A DNA stretch of 64,000 bases from Channallabes apus (Eukaryota > Chordata > Actinopteri > Siluriformes > Clariidae): assembly GCA_030522415.1 (NCBI GenBank), contig CM060108.1, positions 40,105,756 to 40,169,755 of the forward strand. The letters are read 5' to 3'. The translations under genes and the position numbers were made by a program. The stretch's first letter is position 1, and the number at the start of each line of letters is the position of its first letter. Shown here in pieces: positions 34,116 to 44,195 of this stretch. A model generated the notes under the pieces. That model ran no database searches, was not told the DNA's origin, and saw only the letters and a list, made by a program, of their open reading frames with translations.

Positions 34116-34231
34116 AGATTAAACCTGTGGTGATTATAAAGCCTGATACACAAGTGTACAGAGGAGAGACAGTGACTTTCAGGCGTAACATACAGACAGG
34201 AGGAGACACTGAGTGGACATACAGCTGGTAT
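34116..34231 (+). pseudogene. FcRL exon D1b, left part: Cys lost and exon cut by a transposon
   Basis: First 116 bases of an Ig exon paralogous to D1a. The core cysteine codon TGT is CGT here (34184-34186), giving TFRRNIQ instead of TFRCYIQ. At TGGTAT (34226-34231) the exon is interrupted by the element 34232-42701 and continues at 42708. The acceptor (TTCCCCTTACAG) is still good, so aberrant splicing into the transposon is possible. Confidence 0.85.
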
Positions 34232-34639
34232 CAGGGATTAAAGTTCTCCGTCGTTACGACGGATTTCCGTCAATCACACTGTTCCGCCTGTCCTTAATGT
34301 TTAAAATTCACTTTTCATAATTTTAATGCTGTGTATATATAGGCTTACATGGGTGTTAAATTAAGGAAAGACAGTGTATTCAGCCTGCTGAGGAGGATGT
34401 GATCAAAGCCTGGAGTGGAGCGACTGCACGTTCCTCTCTCCACTCTAAGCGTTTTGTTATCACTCCGGTATGGATCCACTCCGGGTTTTGGTTTAGTTTT
34501 GAAGAACTGCATGTCAGGCTGAGGTATAACTATATTTAAGATAGCATGGACACACTTAATGCAGGAAGGCTCCGATGTTTCGGAGATTGATAAAAGTGTA
34601 AAAAAATAAATAAATGGAGATGGGCTTGACTTAGCGAAA

Positions 34640-34946
34640 TTGGGGAGAATGGCAAGCCTTTTAGTTCGTGGACTAAAAAAATCAAACATCCAGGTAGGTG
34701 TCTCTGCACAGTATGCCACAGGAAACTTCAATATGGCAATAATCAGTCAGCAGCTCGTCACAATGCTGCGGTTCGTGCTCTATCAGTACACATGCTCCCT
34801 GTCTGCTGCGACAAGAACCACAACGGAGATTCACACATCTGTGGCCGACCGTGTGCGCGATGTAAAAGTGCGCCTATGTTCTTTCATAGCGGAGCATGAC
34901 CTGTCGCTCACAGTCTCACAACCACTAGTTAATTTAATGAAATCAG
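34640..34946 (+). pseudogene. hAT-like transposase N-terminal remnant
   Basis: Frame with VGVSAQYATGNFNMAI, then EIHTSVADRVRDVKVRLC-SFIAEHDLSLTVSQPLVNLM. The 'FIAEHxL.xxVSxPLVxLxK' block resembles hAT-family transposases. At ATCAG (34942-34946) the gypsy element cuts in; on its far side (from 40111) the frame resumes VVKDKSALSRLS, which fits the same family, before the fold-back element. No DDE core or C-terminal hAT domain. Confidence 0.55.
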
Positions 34947-35329
34947 TGTCATACACACTCAATCTGCGCCCGGCACTAGGACCCGGAAGTAAGACGGGCG
35001 CAAAACCAGGAAGTATAAAAGAGGTAAACAAACGATGGCTTACCGCTCAGTCATTGAGTTCGGCCCATGTCAGCTCCAGCTGTCGTTTCAGCAAACCGTG
35101 AGTACTCACATGTTGGTTCCGTTTGTCTTTGCTATTGTGTGTGTATTTTTAGGACGCGGGTTAAATTTGTGTTTTTCCCTTGCTCCGCTTTTGTGAGAGT
35201 CCTTAAACTAAATCGCGTGGTTATCCTGCCTGCTCGCTTCTTTCCGCGTTTGGGTTTATCCTCCACGCTACATTGGGCTAACCGCTAAAGCTACGTCTTC
35301 TGGTCACCTCAGGTTAGTCCATCTTGACA
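34947..35329 (+). repeat. 5' LTR of the gypsy element
   Basis: TGTCATAC...TTGACA, 383 bp. TATAAAA at 35014-35020. GCTCAGTCATT at 35045-35055, about 31 bp after the TATA box, is complementary to the 11 bases at 35331-35341 just after the LTR and marks the probable start of R. Confidence 0.93.
35014..35020 (+). promoter_or_regulatory. TATA box of the gypsy LTR
   Basis: TATAAAA, spaced 31 bp from GCTCAGTCATT, the inferred transcription start deduced from the self-priming complementarity. Confidence 0.75.
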
Positions 35330-35330
35330 G

Positions 35331-35341
35331 AATGACTGAGC
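35331..35341 (+). promoter_or_regulatory. Self-priming primer-binding site
   Basis: AATGACTGAGC, one base after the LTR, is the exact reverse complement of 35045-35055 inside the LTR. No tRNA-3'-end complement (TGG..) is seen. Eleven-base self-priming is a known property of Tf1 and the sushi group. The site overlaps the gag start codon (35332). Confidence 0.85.
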
Positions 35342-36382
35342 CTTCCGCGGTAAACCCAGCGGATTATGCGAGTCTCTGCGACGTTGTAGATCAGCATGCG
35401 GCGCTAATCAATCAGCTAACCGCGGATCTCGCCTCTCTCCGCCGCGAGGTCGCTGAGCTCCGGCGGGAGAATACGGATCTCCGCGCAGCTGTTGATGACG
35501 TCACTGCTCGATCGCACGCCGCGGAGGCCGCGGCGCCGCATCCCCCCCCCCCCCCCTCCTTCTGATGTTTTTCTTTCTCTACCAGAGAAGTGGAACGGCA
35601 CGGACGGGAAGTGCAGCGTTTTTCTGACAGCTCTCGATCTGGTGTTTGAGTTTAATGCCACCAAATACTCCACCGATCGCCTTCGCATTGCTCTTCTCGT
35701 CTCGTTGCTAAAAGGGCAGGCAGCAGAGTGGGCCACGGCAGTTTTACAGGCAGATACAGACACCGCCCACTCTTACAATGAGTTCACTCACCAACTCAAA
35801 CTCACTTTCGAACATCCAGCGGGCGAGGTGGAGACCGACACCAGACTTTATCACCTGAGGCAGGGCGGATTGCCCGTGAGCCGCTATACGGCCGAGTTTC
35901 GCACTCTCGCCGTCCAAACAACGTGGGGCGATGCAGCACTCCGGACATCCTACTACGAGGGACTGGCTTCTCGAATTAAGGACGAACTAGCCGGGCGAGA
36001 GCTTCCTGCGACCCTGGAGGGCCTGATCCAACTCGCTCTCCGGATCGACCAGCGCCTCCTCTCTCGTCCGAGGCCAGCCCCTCGCACCCTGCCACCTGCA
36101 CCCACCTTCGCCGTCACCACTTCACGACCAGCACCCGCCTTCACTGTCACCACTCCACGCCCCGCAGACTCCGCCACCTACGCCATCCCGGGACATGTCG
36201 GTTCTCCACCTCCTGCCGTGGTTGACACCGGAGCCGGGGAACCCATGCAACTAGGACGCGCCTCCTTGACCGCTGCAGAACGGGAGAGACGCTTTCGTGA
36301 AGGGCTCTGTGCCTATTGCGGGTCAGCTACACATCACAGGGCAACCTGCCCGCTCAGACCGGGAAACGCCCAGGCCCGGTGA
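35332..36382 (+). pseudogene. gag of the gypsy element, frame broken at a poly-C run
   Basis: ATG at 35332 opens MTEPSAVNPADYASLCDVVD and a heptad-like stretch (LTADLASLRREVAELRREN), probably a coiled coil. The frame then meets 15 C (35542-35556) and stops at SF. With 14 C it would continue directly into SDVFLSLPEKWNG, the open capsid-like region (WATAVLQAD.., EFTHQLKLTFEHP, LYHLRQGGLPVSRYTAEFRT) and a zinc knuckle [14 protein letters not shown] (C-x2-C-x4-H-x4-C). Gag ends at 36382. The run could be a sequencing/assembly slip or a real mutation. Confidence 0.88.
36361..36367 (+). promoter_or_regulatory. -1 ribosomal frameshift site G GGA AAC
   Basis: GGGAAAC in the gag frame reads CCG|GGA|AAC, i.e. 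the heptamer G GGA AAC, 15 bases before the gag stop region and in the gag-pol overlap. The pol frame is exactly -1 relative to gag. The same heptamer is the known slippery site of PEG10, a sushi-derived gene. A downstream pseudoknot was not folded here. Confidence 0.85.
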
Positions 36383-39300
36383 GAGGAGAGAGATACTCGC
36401 CGGGTCACCTTCGTCTCTCCGCCATCACCACCAACTCCTCCCGTCTCACGGTTCAGGTACACCTCCAGGTTGGCCACCAACGGGTCCGAAGTGCTGCGTT
36501 CATCGACTCCGGGGCAGCAGGTAACTTCATTGACTCTGCATATGCCAAAACCCTGGGGGTAAAACTCGAGGCGTTATCCCAGCCCGTTCGCATCACCTCT
36601 GTCGACGGTCGCCCCCTCTCCACCAGCCCAATCAGCACCCGAACAGAACCCATCACCGTCTCCATCAACCAACACCATGAACAGTTAAAATTCTTCGTCA
36701 CCTCCATCTCATCTCCACCCATCATCCTTGGTCATCCCTGGCTGCTCCAACATGACCCTCTAATCTCCTGGACCCAGAATCGGATCCTTCAGTGGGGCGC
36801 GACCTGCAACGAACTATGCCTACGGGCAGCGGCTGGGACGTGCTCCAGGGAGTCCGAGGCCCCCGACGTCGACACCAACTCCATCCCCGAACCGTACCGA
36901 GACCTATCGGAGGTTTTCTGCAGGCGACGAGCCACCCATCTTCCTCCTCATCGTCCATACGACCTCGCCATAGACCTCCAACCCGGTACGATCCCCCCCC
37001 GCGGCCATCTCTACTCACTCACACCCACCGAGACCCAGGTGATGGAGGAATATGTAAACAACGCCCTGCGCCAAGGCACCATCAGGCCCTCCTCCTCACC
37101 TGCCGCCGCGGGGTTCTTCTTCGTGAAGAAGAGAGGCGGTGAACTTCGCCCTTGTGTCGACTATCGGGGGCTCAACCATCTCACCATCAAAAATCGACAT
37201 CCTCTGCCTCTTACCAACTCAGCCCTGGACGCCCTCTCTGGCGCCACCATCTTTACGAAGTTGGACCTCCGGAGCGCCTACAACTTGGTGCGCATCAGAG
37301 AGGGCGATGAGTGGAAGACGGCATTCATCACCCCCACCGGACATTATGAAACTCTTGTCATCCCATTCGGACTGTGCAATGCCCCCGCCGCATTCCAACA
37401 CTTCATTAACGACGTCCTTCGGGACATGCTCGGTCGGTGGGCATTCGCATACCTGGACGATATTTTAATTTATTCACGCACCATGGAAGAACACACCCAG
37501 CACGTCAGGGCGGTTCTAAAGAGATTACTCGCCCACCAACTGTACTGTAAGTTGGAAAAGTGCGCTTTTCACGAGCGCTCCACCACGTTCCTGGGTTTTG
37601 TCATCTCGCCCCAGGGTGTGGCCATGGACCCGCAGAAGCTAGAGGTTGTGCGTCATTGGCCCCTACCCAAGACCCTCAAACAGCTTCAACGGTTTCTCGG
37701 GTTTGCGAACTTCTATCGTCGCTTTATCCGGGACTACAGTACAGTTGCCGCCCCCCTAACCGCTCTGACCCGTCCCTCCTCTCTCCCTTTTCACCTCAAC
37801 CCGGCAGCTGTCTCCGCTTTTCGATCACTGTGTCACCGCTTCACCACTGCACCGATTCTCCACCACCCAGATGTCAATAAATCATTCGTTGTGGAGGTGG
37901 ATGCTTCAGATGTGGGCGCTGGAGCTATCCTCTCACAGCAAGGTCCAGACCAAAAACTACACCCTTGTGGTTTTTTCTCCAGAAAATTTGACTCCACTCA
38001 GCAGCGATACGGGGTGGGGGACCGCGAACTGCTGGCCATAAAGTGGGCTCTGGAGGAGTGGCGTCACTGGCTCCAGGGCGTCAGTGAGCCATTCATAGTC
38101 TGGACGGACCATCAAAATCTAATCACCATCCGAAACATTAAACAGTTAAATCCACGACAGGCGCGGTGGGCATTATTCTTTGAGAATTACAACTTCCACC
38201 TCTCATACCGCCCGGGGCCCAAGAACACCAAAGCTGACGCCCTCTCCCGACAACTAGAGGTGGACCCCCCCCGGGCGGACCCCGCGCCTGTCCTCCCCTC
38301 TTCCAAGATCATCGCACCCCTGCAACTGGACCTGGAAACGAGAGTGCGCCAGGCACGAGGTACAGAGACCGAACCGGCAGGTGTGCCACCTGGACGACTC
38401 TTCGTGCCTGAAGGGATGAGACCCGAGGTTCTCCACTGGGGACACTCCTCCCCAATTTCGGGCCATCCAGGCACCCGACGATCCCTCCAATTTATCCAGC
38501 GCGACTTCTGGTGGCCATCCATGACGAGGGACGTCCAAGAGTTCGTTCAGGCATGCCCAGTGTGTGCCAGGGCAAAGACCACCAACCGACCCTCTCCAGG
38601 AGAACTGCAACCCCTTCCAGTCCCTCGACGGCCCTGGACGCACATTGCCGTGGACTTCATCACGGGCCTGCCGGCCTCCGAAGGAAAAGACACCATCCTC
38701 ACGATCGTGGATCGGTTCTCTAAGACCGTGCATCTGGTGGCTCTCGCCGGACTCCCGTCAGCAAAGGAAACAGCAGAGCTGATTTTAGAGCACGTAGTCC
38801 GTCTGCATGGGTTCCCCAAGGATATCGTCTCGGACAGAGGGCCCCAGTTCACAGCCCGGTTCTGGAAGGCCTTCTGCCGTCTGATCGATTCCACCTGCAG
38901 TCTGTCCTCCGGATACCACCCACAGACTAACGGTCAGACGGAGCGGACCAACCAACAACTGGAGCGCTACCTGAGATGTTTCGTAGCGGACCGTCAGCGC
39001 TCCTGGGCACGCTACCTCATTTGGGCGGAACTATCACACAACCTCCACATCTCCTCTGCCACTAACCTAAGCCCATTTGAGGTATGCCACGGTTTCCAAC
39101 CCACCGTCTTCAACCACCCAGAGCCGGAGGTTGATGTACCGTCAGCCCAACAGTTGGTCCGCAGATGTCGGCGGCTCTGGACTACGACCAACCAGGCCAT
39201 CCAACGTGCCAATGCCCGCTACATCCACCAACATCGCCGCCGACATCCTCCGGGACGACTATACCACGTAGGTGACAAGGTATGGCTGTCCACAAAAAAC

Positions 39301-39768
39301 CTCCACCTCCGCACCGAGTCAAAGAAGCTTTCCCCCAGATTCATCGGACCATACCACATCACTCACAGAATTAACCCTGTCACCTACCGGCTCCAGCTGC
39401 CTGCGGCGCTCCGGATCCATCCAGTCTTCCACCTGTCCCAGTTCAAGCCCTTCATCACCTCACCCATGATTCCACCCACCCCCCCAGCTCCTCCTCCCCG
39501 GATCATCGACGGCGGTCCCGCCTACACCGTGCGCCGAATCCTTGACTCGCGCCCTCGGGGCAAAGGTACGCAATACCTGGTGGACTGGGAGGGCTATGGC
39601 CCCGAGGAGCGATCTTGGATCCCGGCCCGGTTCATTCTCGACCCCCAGCTAATTCGGGACTACCGTCACAGGGTATCCTCCATCCCAGGACCGTCAGGAG
39701 CCAGTCCTGGACAGGGGGGTACTGTCATACACACTCAATCTGCGCCCGGCACTAGGACCCGGAAGTAA
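36368..39768 (+). CDS. pol polyprotein: protease, RT, RNase H, integrase, chromodomain
   Basis: Open for 1150 codons (from 36316). Protease [12 protein letters not shown]; reverse transcriptase [36 protein letters not shown] and the YLDD catalytic box; RNase [17 protein letters not shown] and IVWTDHQNL; integrase HHCC region ([13 protein letters not shown].., CPVCARAK) and D,D-35-E core ([41 protein letters not shown]); C-terminal chromodomain [34 protein letters not shown]. No stops or missing catalytic residues noticed. The stop codon is 46 bases inside the 3' LTR. Expressed by -1 frameshifting from gag. Confidence 0.95.
39712..39722 (+). promoter_or_regulatory. Polypurine tract
   Basis: ACAGGGGGGTAC directly before the 3' LTR, the usual plus-strand priming site; it lies inside the pol reading frame. 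Confidence 0.65.
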
Positions 39769-40105
39769 GACGGGCGCAAAACCAGGAAGTATAAAAGAGG
39801 TAAACAAACGATGGCTTACCGCTCAGTCATTGAGTTCGGCCCATGTCAGCTCCAGCTGTCGTTTCAGCAAACCGTGAGTACTCACATGTTGGTTCCGTTT
39901 GTCTTTGCTATTGTGTGTGTATTTTTAGGACGCGGGTTAAATTTGTGTTTTTCCCTTGCTCCGCTTTTGTGAGAGTCCTTAAACTAAATCGCGTGGTTAT
40001 CCTGCCTGCTCGCTTCTTTCCGCGTTTGGGTTTATCCTCCACGCTACATTGGGCTAACCGCTAAAGCTACGTCTTCTGGTCACCTCAGGTTAGTCCATCT
40101 TGACA
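39723..40105 (+). repeat. 3' LTR of the gypsy element
   Basis: 383 bp, apparently identical to 34947-35329, followed by the ATCAG target duplication. Confidence 0.93.
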
Positions 40106-40148
40106 ATCAGTTGTCAAAGACAAGAGTGCACTTTCAAGATTGTCTATA

Positions 40149-41673
40149 GGCTACGTTTACACTGCAGGTCTCGATGCTTAATTCGGATTTGTTGCCTATA
40201 TCTGATATTTTTGACCGTCTGTTTACATGTTCTTTTAACTATGACTCATATCCGATTCACGTGTTTACACTCGCCATACCATCTGAAATATCGCGCATAC
40301 TTAAAGGGAGGTTCTTACGCTACACACTAGCCAAGAAAGATGAAGGTGAAATATACTTAACACTCTGCTATATACAGTATGCAAACTTCACGAACCGTCA
40401 CCATGGTTTTAAGACGGAGGAGGAGGGGAAAAAACAACATAATTGCAGCCTGCACATATGCTTAATTCATCAAATACTGATTTAATGGGGGGAGGCGTTG
40501 TTCTTTTCCTTTTCCATGTCACCTGCGATGTTGTAATTCCACACGCGCTTCCACCGGAGAATAACATTATTATATTACTATATTATTATATACGTTATTC
40601 TCCGGTGGAAGCGCGTGTTGAATTACAACATCGCAGGTGACATGGAAAAGGAACAGAACCCCCCCCCGTGTTAATGCTTATTTGGGCTAAATAACATTAA
40701 ATCAGTATTTGATGAATGAAGCATATGTGCAGGCTGCAATTATGCCGTTTTTTCTCCTCCGTTTTAAAACCATGGTGCGCGAACTTTGCATATATAGCAG
40801 AGATAGCATTAAGCATATTTCACCTTCATCTTTCTTGGCTGTTGTGCAGCGCAAGAACCTCCCTTTAAGTATGCGCGATGTTTCAGATGGTATGGCGAGT
40901 GTAAACACGTGAATCGGATATGAGTCATAGTGGAAATAACGTGTAAACAGACGGTCAAAAATATCAGATATAGGCAGAGGTGGAAAGTAACGAATTACAT
41001 TTACTCGCGTTACTGTAATTGAGTAGCTTTTTTGTGTATTTCTACTTTTTAAAGTAGTTTTAAAAATCTGTAATTTTACTTTTACTTAAGTACGTTTTGT
41101 TTGAAGTATTGTAATTAGCTACATTTTAAATCATATTCGCTACTGAGTAAAAAATAAATGAATGAAAATTATAAAATAATAAAAGATATTATGCTGTATA
41201 AATGCCCCGTTGCTCTCGCGTGTGTGTATCATGTCCTGGTCGCGCGCCGCTCCAGACTCCACTCCAGGTTTTCTGACATCGGCATCTTCCTGACCTTCCA
41301 CACGGTCGCTTCCGCCCTGAGTGACGTCATCGACTAGCGCGACCATATATAAACCGGAGAGAGACGCGGGAAAGATGAAAGAGGTTGTGATTTTGGCGTT
41401 TTGATATTTGGATGTGTATTCTGGTTTTGACTTTTTGCCTCCAATTGACTTTGATTATTGCTTTGTCCCTTTGGTTTGGTTGGTCTTTGTATATATTTGT
41501 AGATAATTTCACTGTTTTTGGTTTAGGGAGTCCGGGAAGGTACCTGTATTTTTGTTTGTGTGTGTGTGTTTTTTTTTTTGTTTTTTTGTTTGCAGGTAAT
41601 CTAGCTACTAAATATAAATACCATTTTGTTTATTATTTTGGCCTGGGTCCAACCTGAATCTGATCCTCCTCCT

Positions 41674-41756
<83 letters not shown>

Positions 41757-42283
41757 AAACTTCATTATTTCATCAGTTAATGATTGGATCTAGTTCTTTC
41801 TGCCATATACCACCATTTCTATACAGTTATATATATTATAAATAGAACCCTGAACCATTCTTTTGCTGTTTGGCCCTAGACTGGGACGTAACACCATATT
41901 TAAGTGACCACTTTGATTTTTAAGCACAAGAAAGACAACAGCTTTATTATGCAAAGGTGTTCCTTCAGTTAAAAACAACTAGTTTGAGATTTACATCTGC
42001 TCATCTTTTTTGAACTACGAATGCCTCATCCCACCCCCGCTGTTAAAAAAAAAAAAAAAAAAAAGTAACTCGGTAACTTTTACTCTGAGTACATTTTTTA
42101 ATGAGCTACTTTTTACTTTTACTTGAGTAGATTTTTATAATTGTAACTTTACTTGTACTTAAGTAAAATTTCACTGAAGTAATAGTACTTGTACTTGAGT
42201 ACAAAATTTTATTACTCTTTCCACCTCTGGATATAGGCAACAAATCAGAACTAAGCATCGAGACCTGCAGTGTAAACGTAGCC
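40149..42283. mobile_element. Long fold-back element with GGCTACGTTTACACTGCAG termini
   Basis: Left arm 40149-40565 and right arm 40594-40974 plus 42238-42283 are inverted copies over about 420 bp, around a 28-bp AT loop (40566-40593). The innermost 60 bp (ATGTCACCTGCGATGTTGTA...CCGGAGAATAAC) pair almost perfectly. The right arm is split by a hAT-type element at 40975-42229. A further GTGTAAACGTAGCC lies at 42413-42426 and TGGCTACGTTTACACTG at 42480-42496, so other pieces of the family are nearby. No ORF. Confidence 0.8.
40975..42229. mobile_element. hAT-type element with perfect 8-bp duplication
   Basis: 1255 bp starting CAGAGGTGGAAAGTAACG and ending TACTCTTTCCACCTCTG, with GATATAGG at 40967-40974 and 42230-42237. 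Both ends carry repeats around ACTTGAGTA/TTACTTAAGTA. The interior (41200-41650) is different: CpG-rich, TGACGTCA at about 41321, TATATAAA at about 41347, and intron-like pieces, resembling a captured promoter or an LTR. (GT)n at 41676-41754. No transposase. Confidence 0.85.
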
Positions 42284-42707
42284 AAGGAGGCCTGAAACCG
42301 ATCTCGAAATATCGGAATGCATGCATTTTTTTCCTGTTTACACGGACATAGAACATATCCGATATGTGTCACATATGAGCAAAAAATCGGAATTGGGTCA
42401 CATTTACCTGGCAGTGTAAACGTAGCCGCTTACTGGAAATCCGAATTGTCATCTAAGCTGAAAACGAAGATGTTTTCTTTGGCTACGTTTACACTGTGGT
42501 ATATGGTTGATTATTTGTCAAGGTATATTTTCTTTCAAAGATTACAAATAGCTTTTAAAATATGCAAACTGGCAATATTAAAGCGGTTTAATCTCCCCTA
42601 ACGCTATTGGTCTCGACTATTTAAATAAAGTGTTTGTTAAAGTAATATGGCTTGGCCTGAAAAAAGTTCAGTCAGAAGATTTTTTTTCACTTTAATCCCT
42701 GTGGTAT

Positions 42708-42858
42708 AAGAATAATAAACCACAGCTACGAGACAGAACACAGGAGTTTAGTATCAGATCAGTTAGTGTCTCTGACGGGGGTAAATACACCTGCAGAGGG
42801 AGAAGAAGAGACTCTCAGCTCTCACAGATCAGTGATGCTGTTACACTCTCTGTATCAG
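42708..42858 (+). pseudogene. FcRL exon D1b, right part, donor mutated
   Basis: Continues the Ig domain after the transposon: YKNNKPQLRDRTQEFSI, DGGKYTCRGRRRDSQLS.., ending TLSVS. Left plus right parts total 267 bases, exactly the length of D1a and D1c, so excision would restore the frame. The expected donor reads TTGAGT as in D1a, again followed by (GT)n (42862-42916). Confidence 0.85.
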
Positions 42859-42859
42859 T

Positions 42860-42860
42860 T

Positions 42861-42920
<60 letters not shown>

Positions 42921-43206
42921 ACTTTCTCATGGTCAGAGAATCCTTCAGGTGCCTTTTATTGGCAAACTCCAGGTGGGCTGACATGTGCCTTTTACTAAGC
43001 CACTTTACCATATAGGCCCGATTGTGAAGGAACAATGGGTTTAAAAAGAAAAGAAAAAGACTTGAGAAATCACTTTCCACTTTAATAAACTGCAATTAAG
43101 TTACTACATTACAAACATTGGGATTCTGGGAAAGTTGTGTGTGAATGTCTTACTCAGAATTGAGCATGATTTCTCAGTATAAGACTGAAGACTGTTTTAT
43201 TTCATA
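42860..43206. other. Intron after D1b, (GT)n then unassigned
   Basis: (GT)n at 42862-42916. The next 290 bp have no recognised content and do not match the intron after D1a, so this part was replaced or inserted. Confidence 0.5.
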
Positions 43207-44041
43207 CACTCAGCAAATAAAGAAACGTTGTATATAACACATATAAACCAAAGTATAACGTTGTGTTAATGTTGTACAAATCCAAATAACTTTACAGATC
43301 TTCATTGTAAAGGGTTTAAACAATGTTTTCCATGCATGTTCAATTAACCATAATCAATTAATTAACATGCACCTGTGGAATGGTCGTTAAGACCTTAACA
43401 GCTTACAGAAAGTAGGCATTTAAGGTCATAGTTCTAAAAACGCAGGACACTAAAGAGACTTGTCTACCGACTGTGAAAAACACCCAAAGAAAGATGCCCA
43501 GGGTCCCTGCTCATCTGCGGGAACGTGCATTAGGCATGCTGCAGGGAGGCATGAGGACCGCTGATGTGGCTAGAGCAATAAATCGCCATGTCCGCACTGT
43601 GAGACGCCTAAGACGGCGCTACAGGGAGACAGGAAGGACAGCTGATCATCCTCGCAGTGGAAGACCACGTGTAACAACACCTGCACAGGATGGGGACATC
43701 CGAATATCACACCTGCGTGACAGGTACAGGATGGCCACAACAACTGCCCGAGTCACACCAGGAACACACAATCCCTCCATCTCACAGCAAGAACTGACAA
43801 ATCTGGTCCAGTCCATGAGGAGGAGATGCACTGCAGTACTTCAAGCAGCTGTTGACCACCAGATACTGACTGGTACTGACTGATTTTGAGCCTCCCTTCA
43901 TTCAGGGACACATTGTGAAACATTTTTAGTTTATGTCTTATGGTGTTGACTCTTTTAGTGTTCATACAAATATTTACACATTAAGTTTACTGAAAGTAAA
44001 AACAGTTGAAAGTCAGAGGGCGTTTCTTTTTTTGCTGAGTG
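43207..44041 (+). mobile_element. Tc1 deletion derivative with partial transposase
   Basis: 835 bp with TA duplications (43205-43206, 44042-44043) and termini CACTCAGCAAATAAAGAAAC / TTTTTTTGCTGAGTG. Encodes at 43494-43883 a frame starting MPRVPAHLRERALGMLQGGM and VARAINRHVRTVRRLRRRYR (helix-turn-helix, GRPR linker), then jumps from THNPSIS to LVQSMRRRCTAVLQA, the C-terminal end. The whole DDE domain is deleted in frame, leaving a 130-residue DNA-binding protein. Confidence 0.88.
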
Positions 44042-44195
44042 TATATTTGAACACAGATGTGTAGATTTATCACAATGTTTATAATCATCATGTGTAAAGG
44101 AAAACTATCAGTAAACACAGAGCTTTACACCTCAGTTTAATCTGGAATTTCATTATGATGACAACGTGTTAAATACAGATTGTATAGGAGACGTA
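44042..44195. other. Short spacer
   Basis: Nothing recognised between two DNA elements. Confidence 0.4.

Larger units (their letters stand above)
34947..40105 (+). mobile_element. Full-length sushi-type Ty3/gypsy chromovirus
   Basis: 5159 bp, two identical 383-bp LTRs (no difference found reading base by base), 5-bp duplication ATCAG at 34942-34946 and 40106-40110, self-priming site, gag with CCHC knuckle, and intact pol ending in a chromodomain. The layout is that of the vertebrate Tf1/sushi group, the source of the mammalian PEG10/RTL genes (known background). Base composition is GC-rich in contrast to the AT-rich host sequence. The identical LTRs point to a very recent insertion. Confidence 0.95.
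34232..42701 (+). mobile_element. hAT-like element inserted in Ig exon D1b (8470 bp with nested insertions)
   Basis: Perfect 13-bp inverted termini CAGGGATTAAAGT / ACTTTAATCCCTG. TGGTAT occurs on both sides (34226-34231, 42702-42707), a 6-bp duplication; most hAT elements make 8 bp, so this is a variant or mutated. Inside are a hAT-like coding remnant (34640-34946, continuing at 40111), a gypsy retrotransposon (34947-40105) and a fold-back element (40149-42283). About 1.2 kb belongs to the hAT-like element itself, so it is an internal-deletion derivative. Confidence 0.75.

Noticed and set aside
34345..34731. 128-residue minus-strand frame in the hAT-like element
   Set aside because: Antisense of the transposase-like region; no recognised motif and it overlaps the better-supported plus-strand frame.
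35067..35288. 73-residue frame occurring twice identically (also 39843-40064)
   Set aside because: It is LTR sequence; the identity only reflects the identical LTRs.
36453..39469. Many frames of 60-160 residues on both strands within gypsy pol
   Set aside because: Shadows of the GC-rich pol gene; none has its own motif or conserved features.
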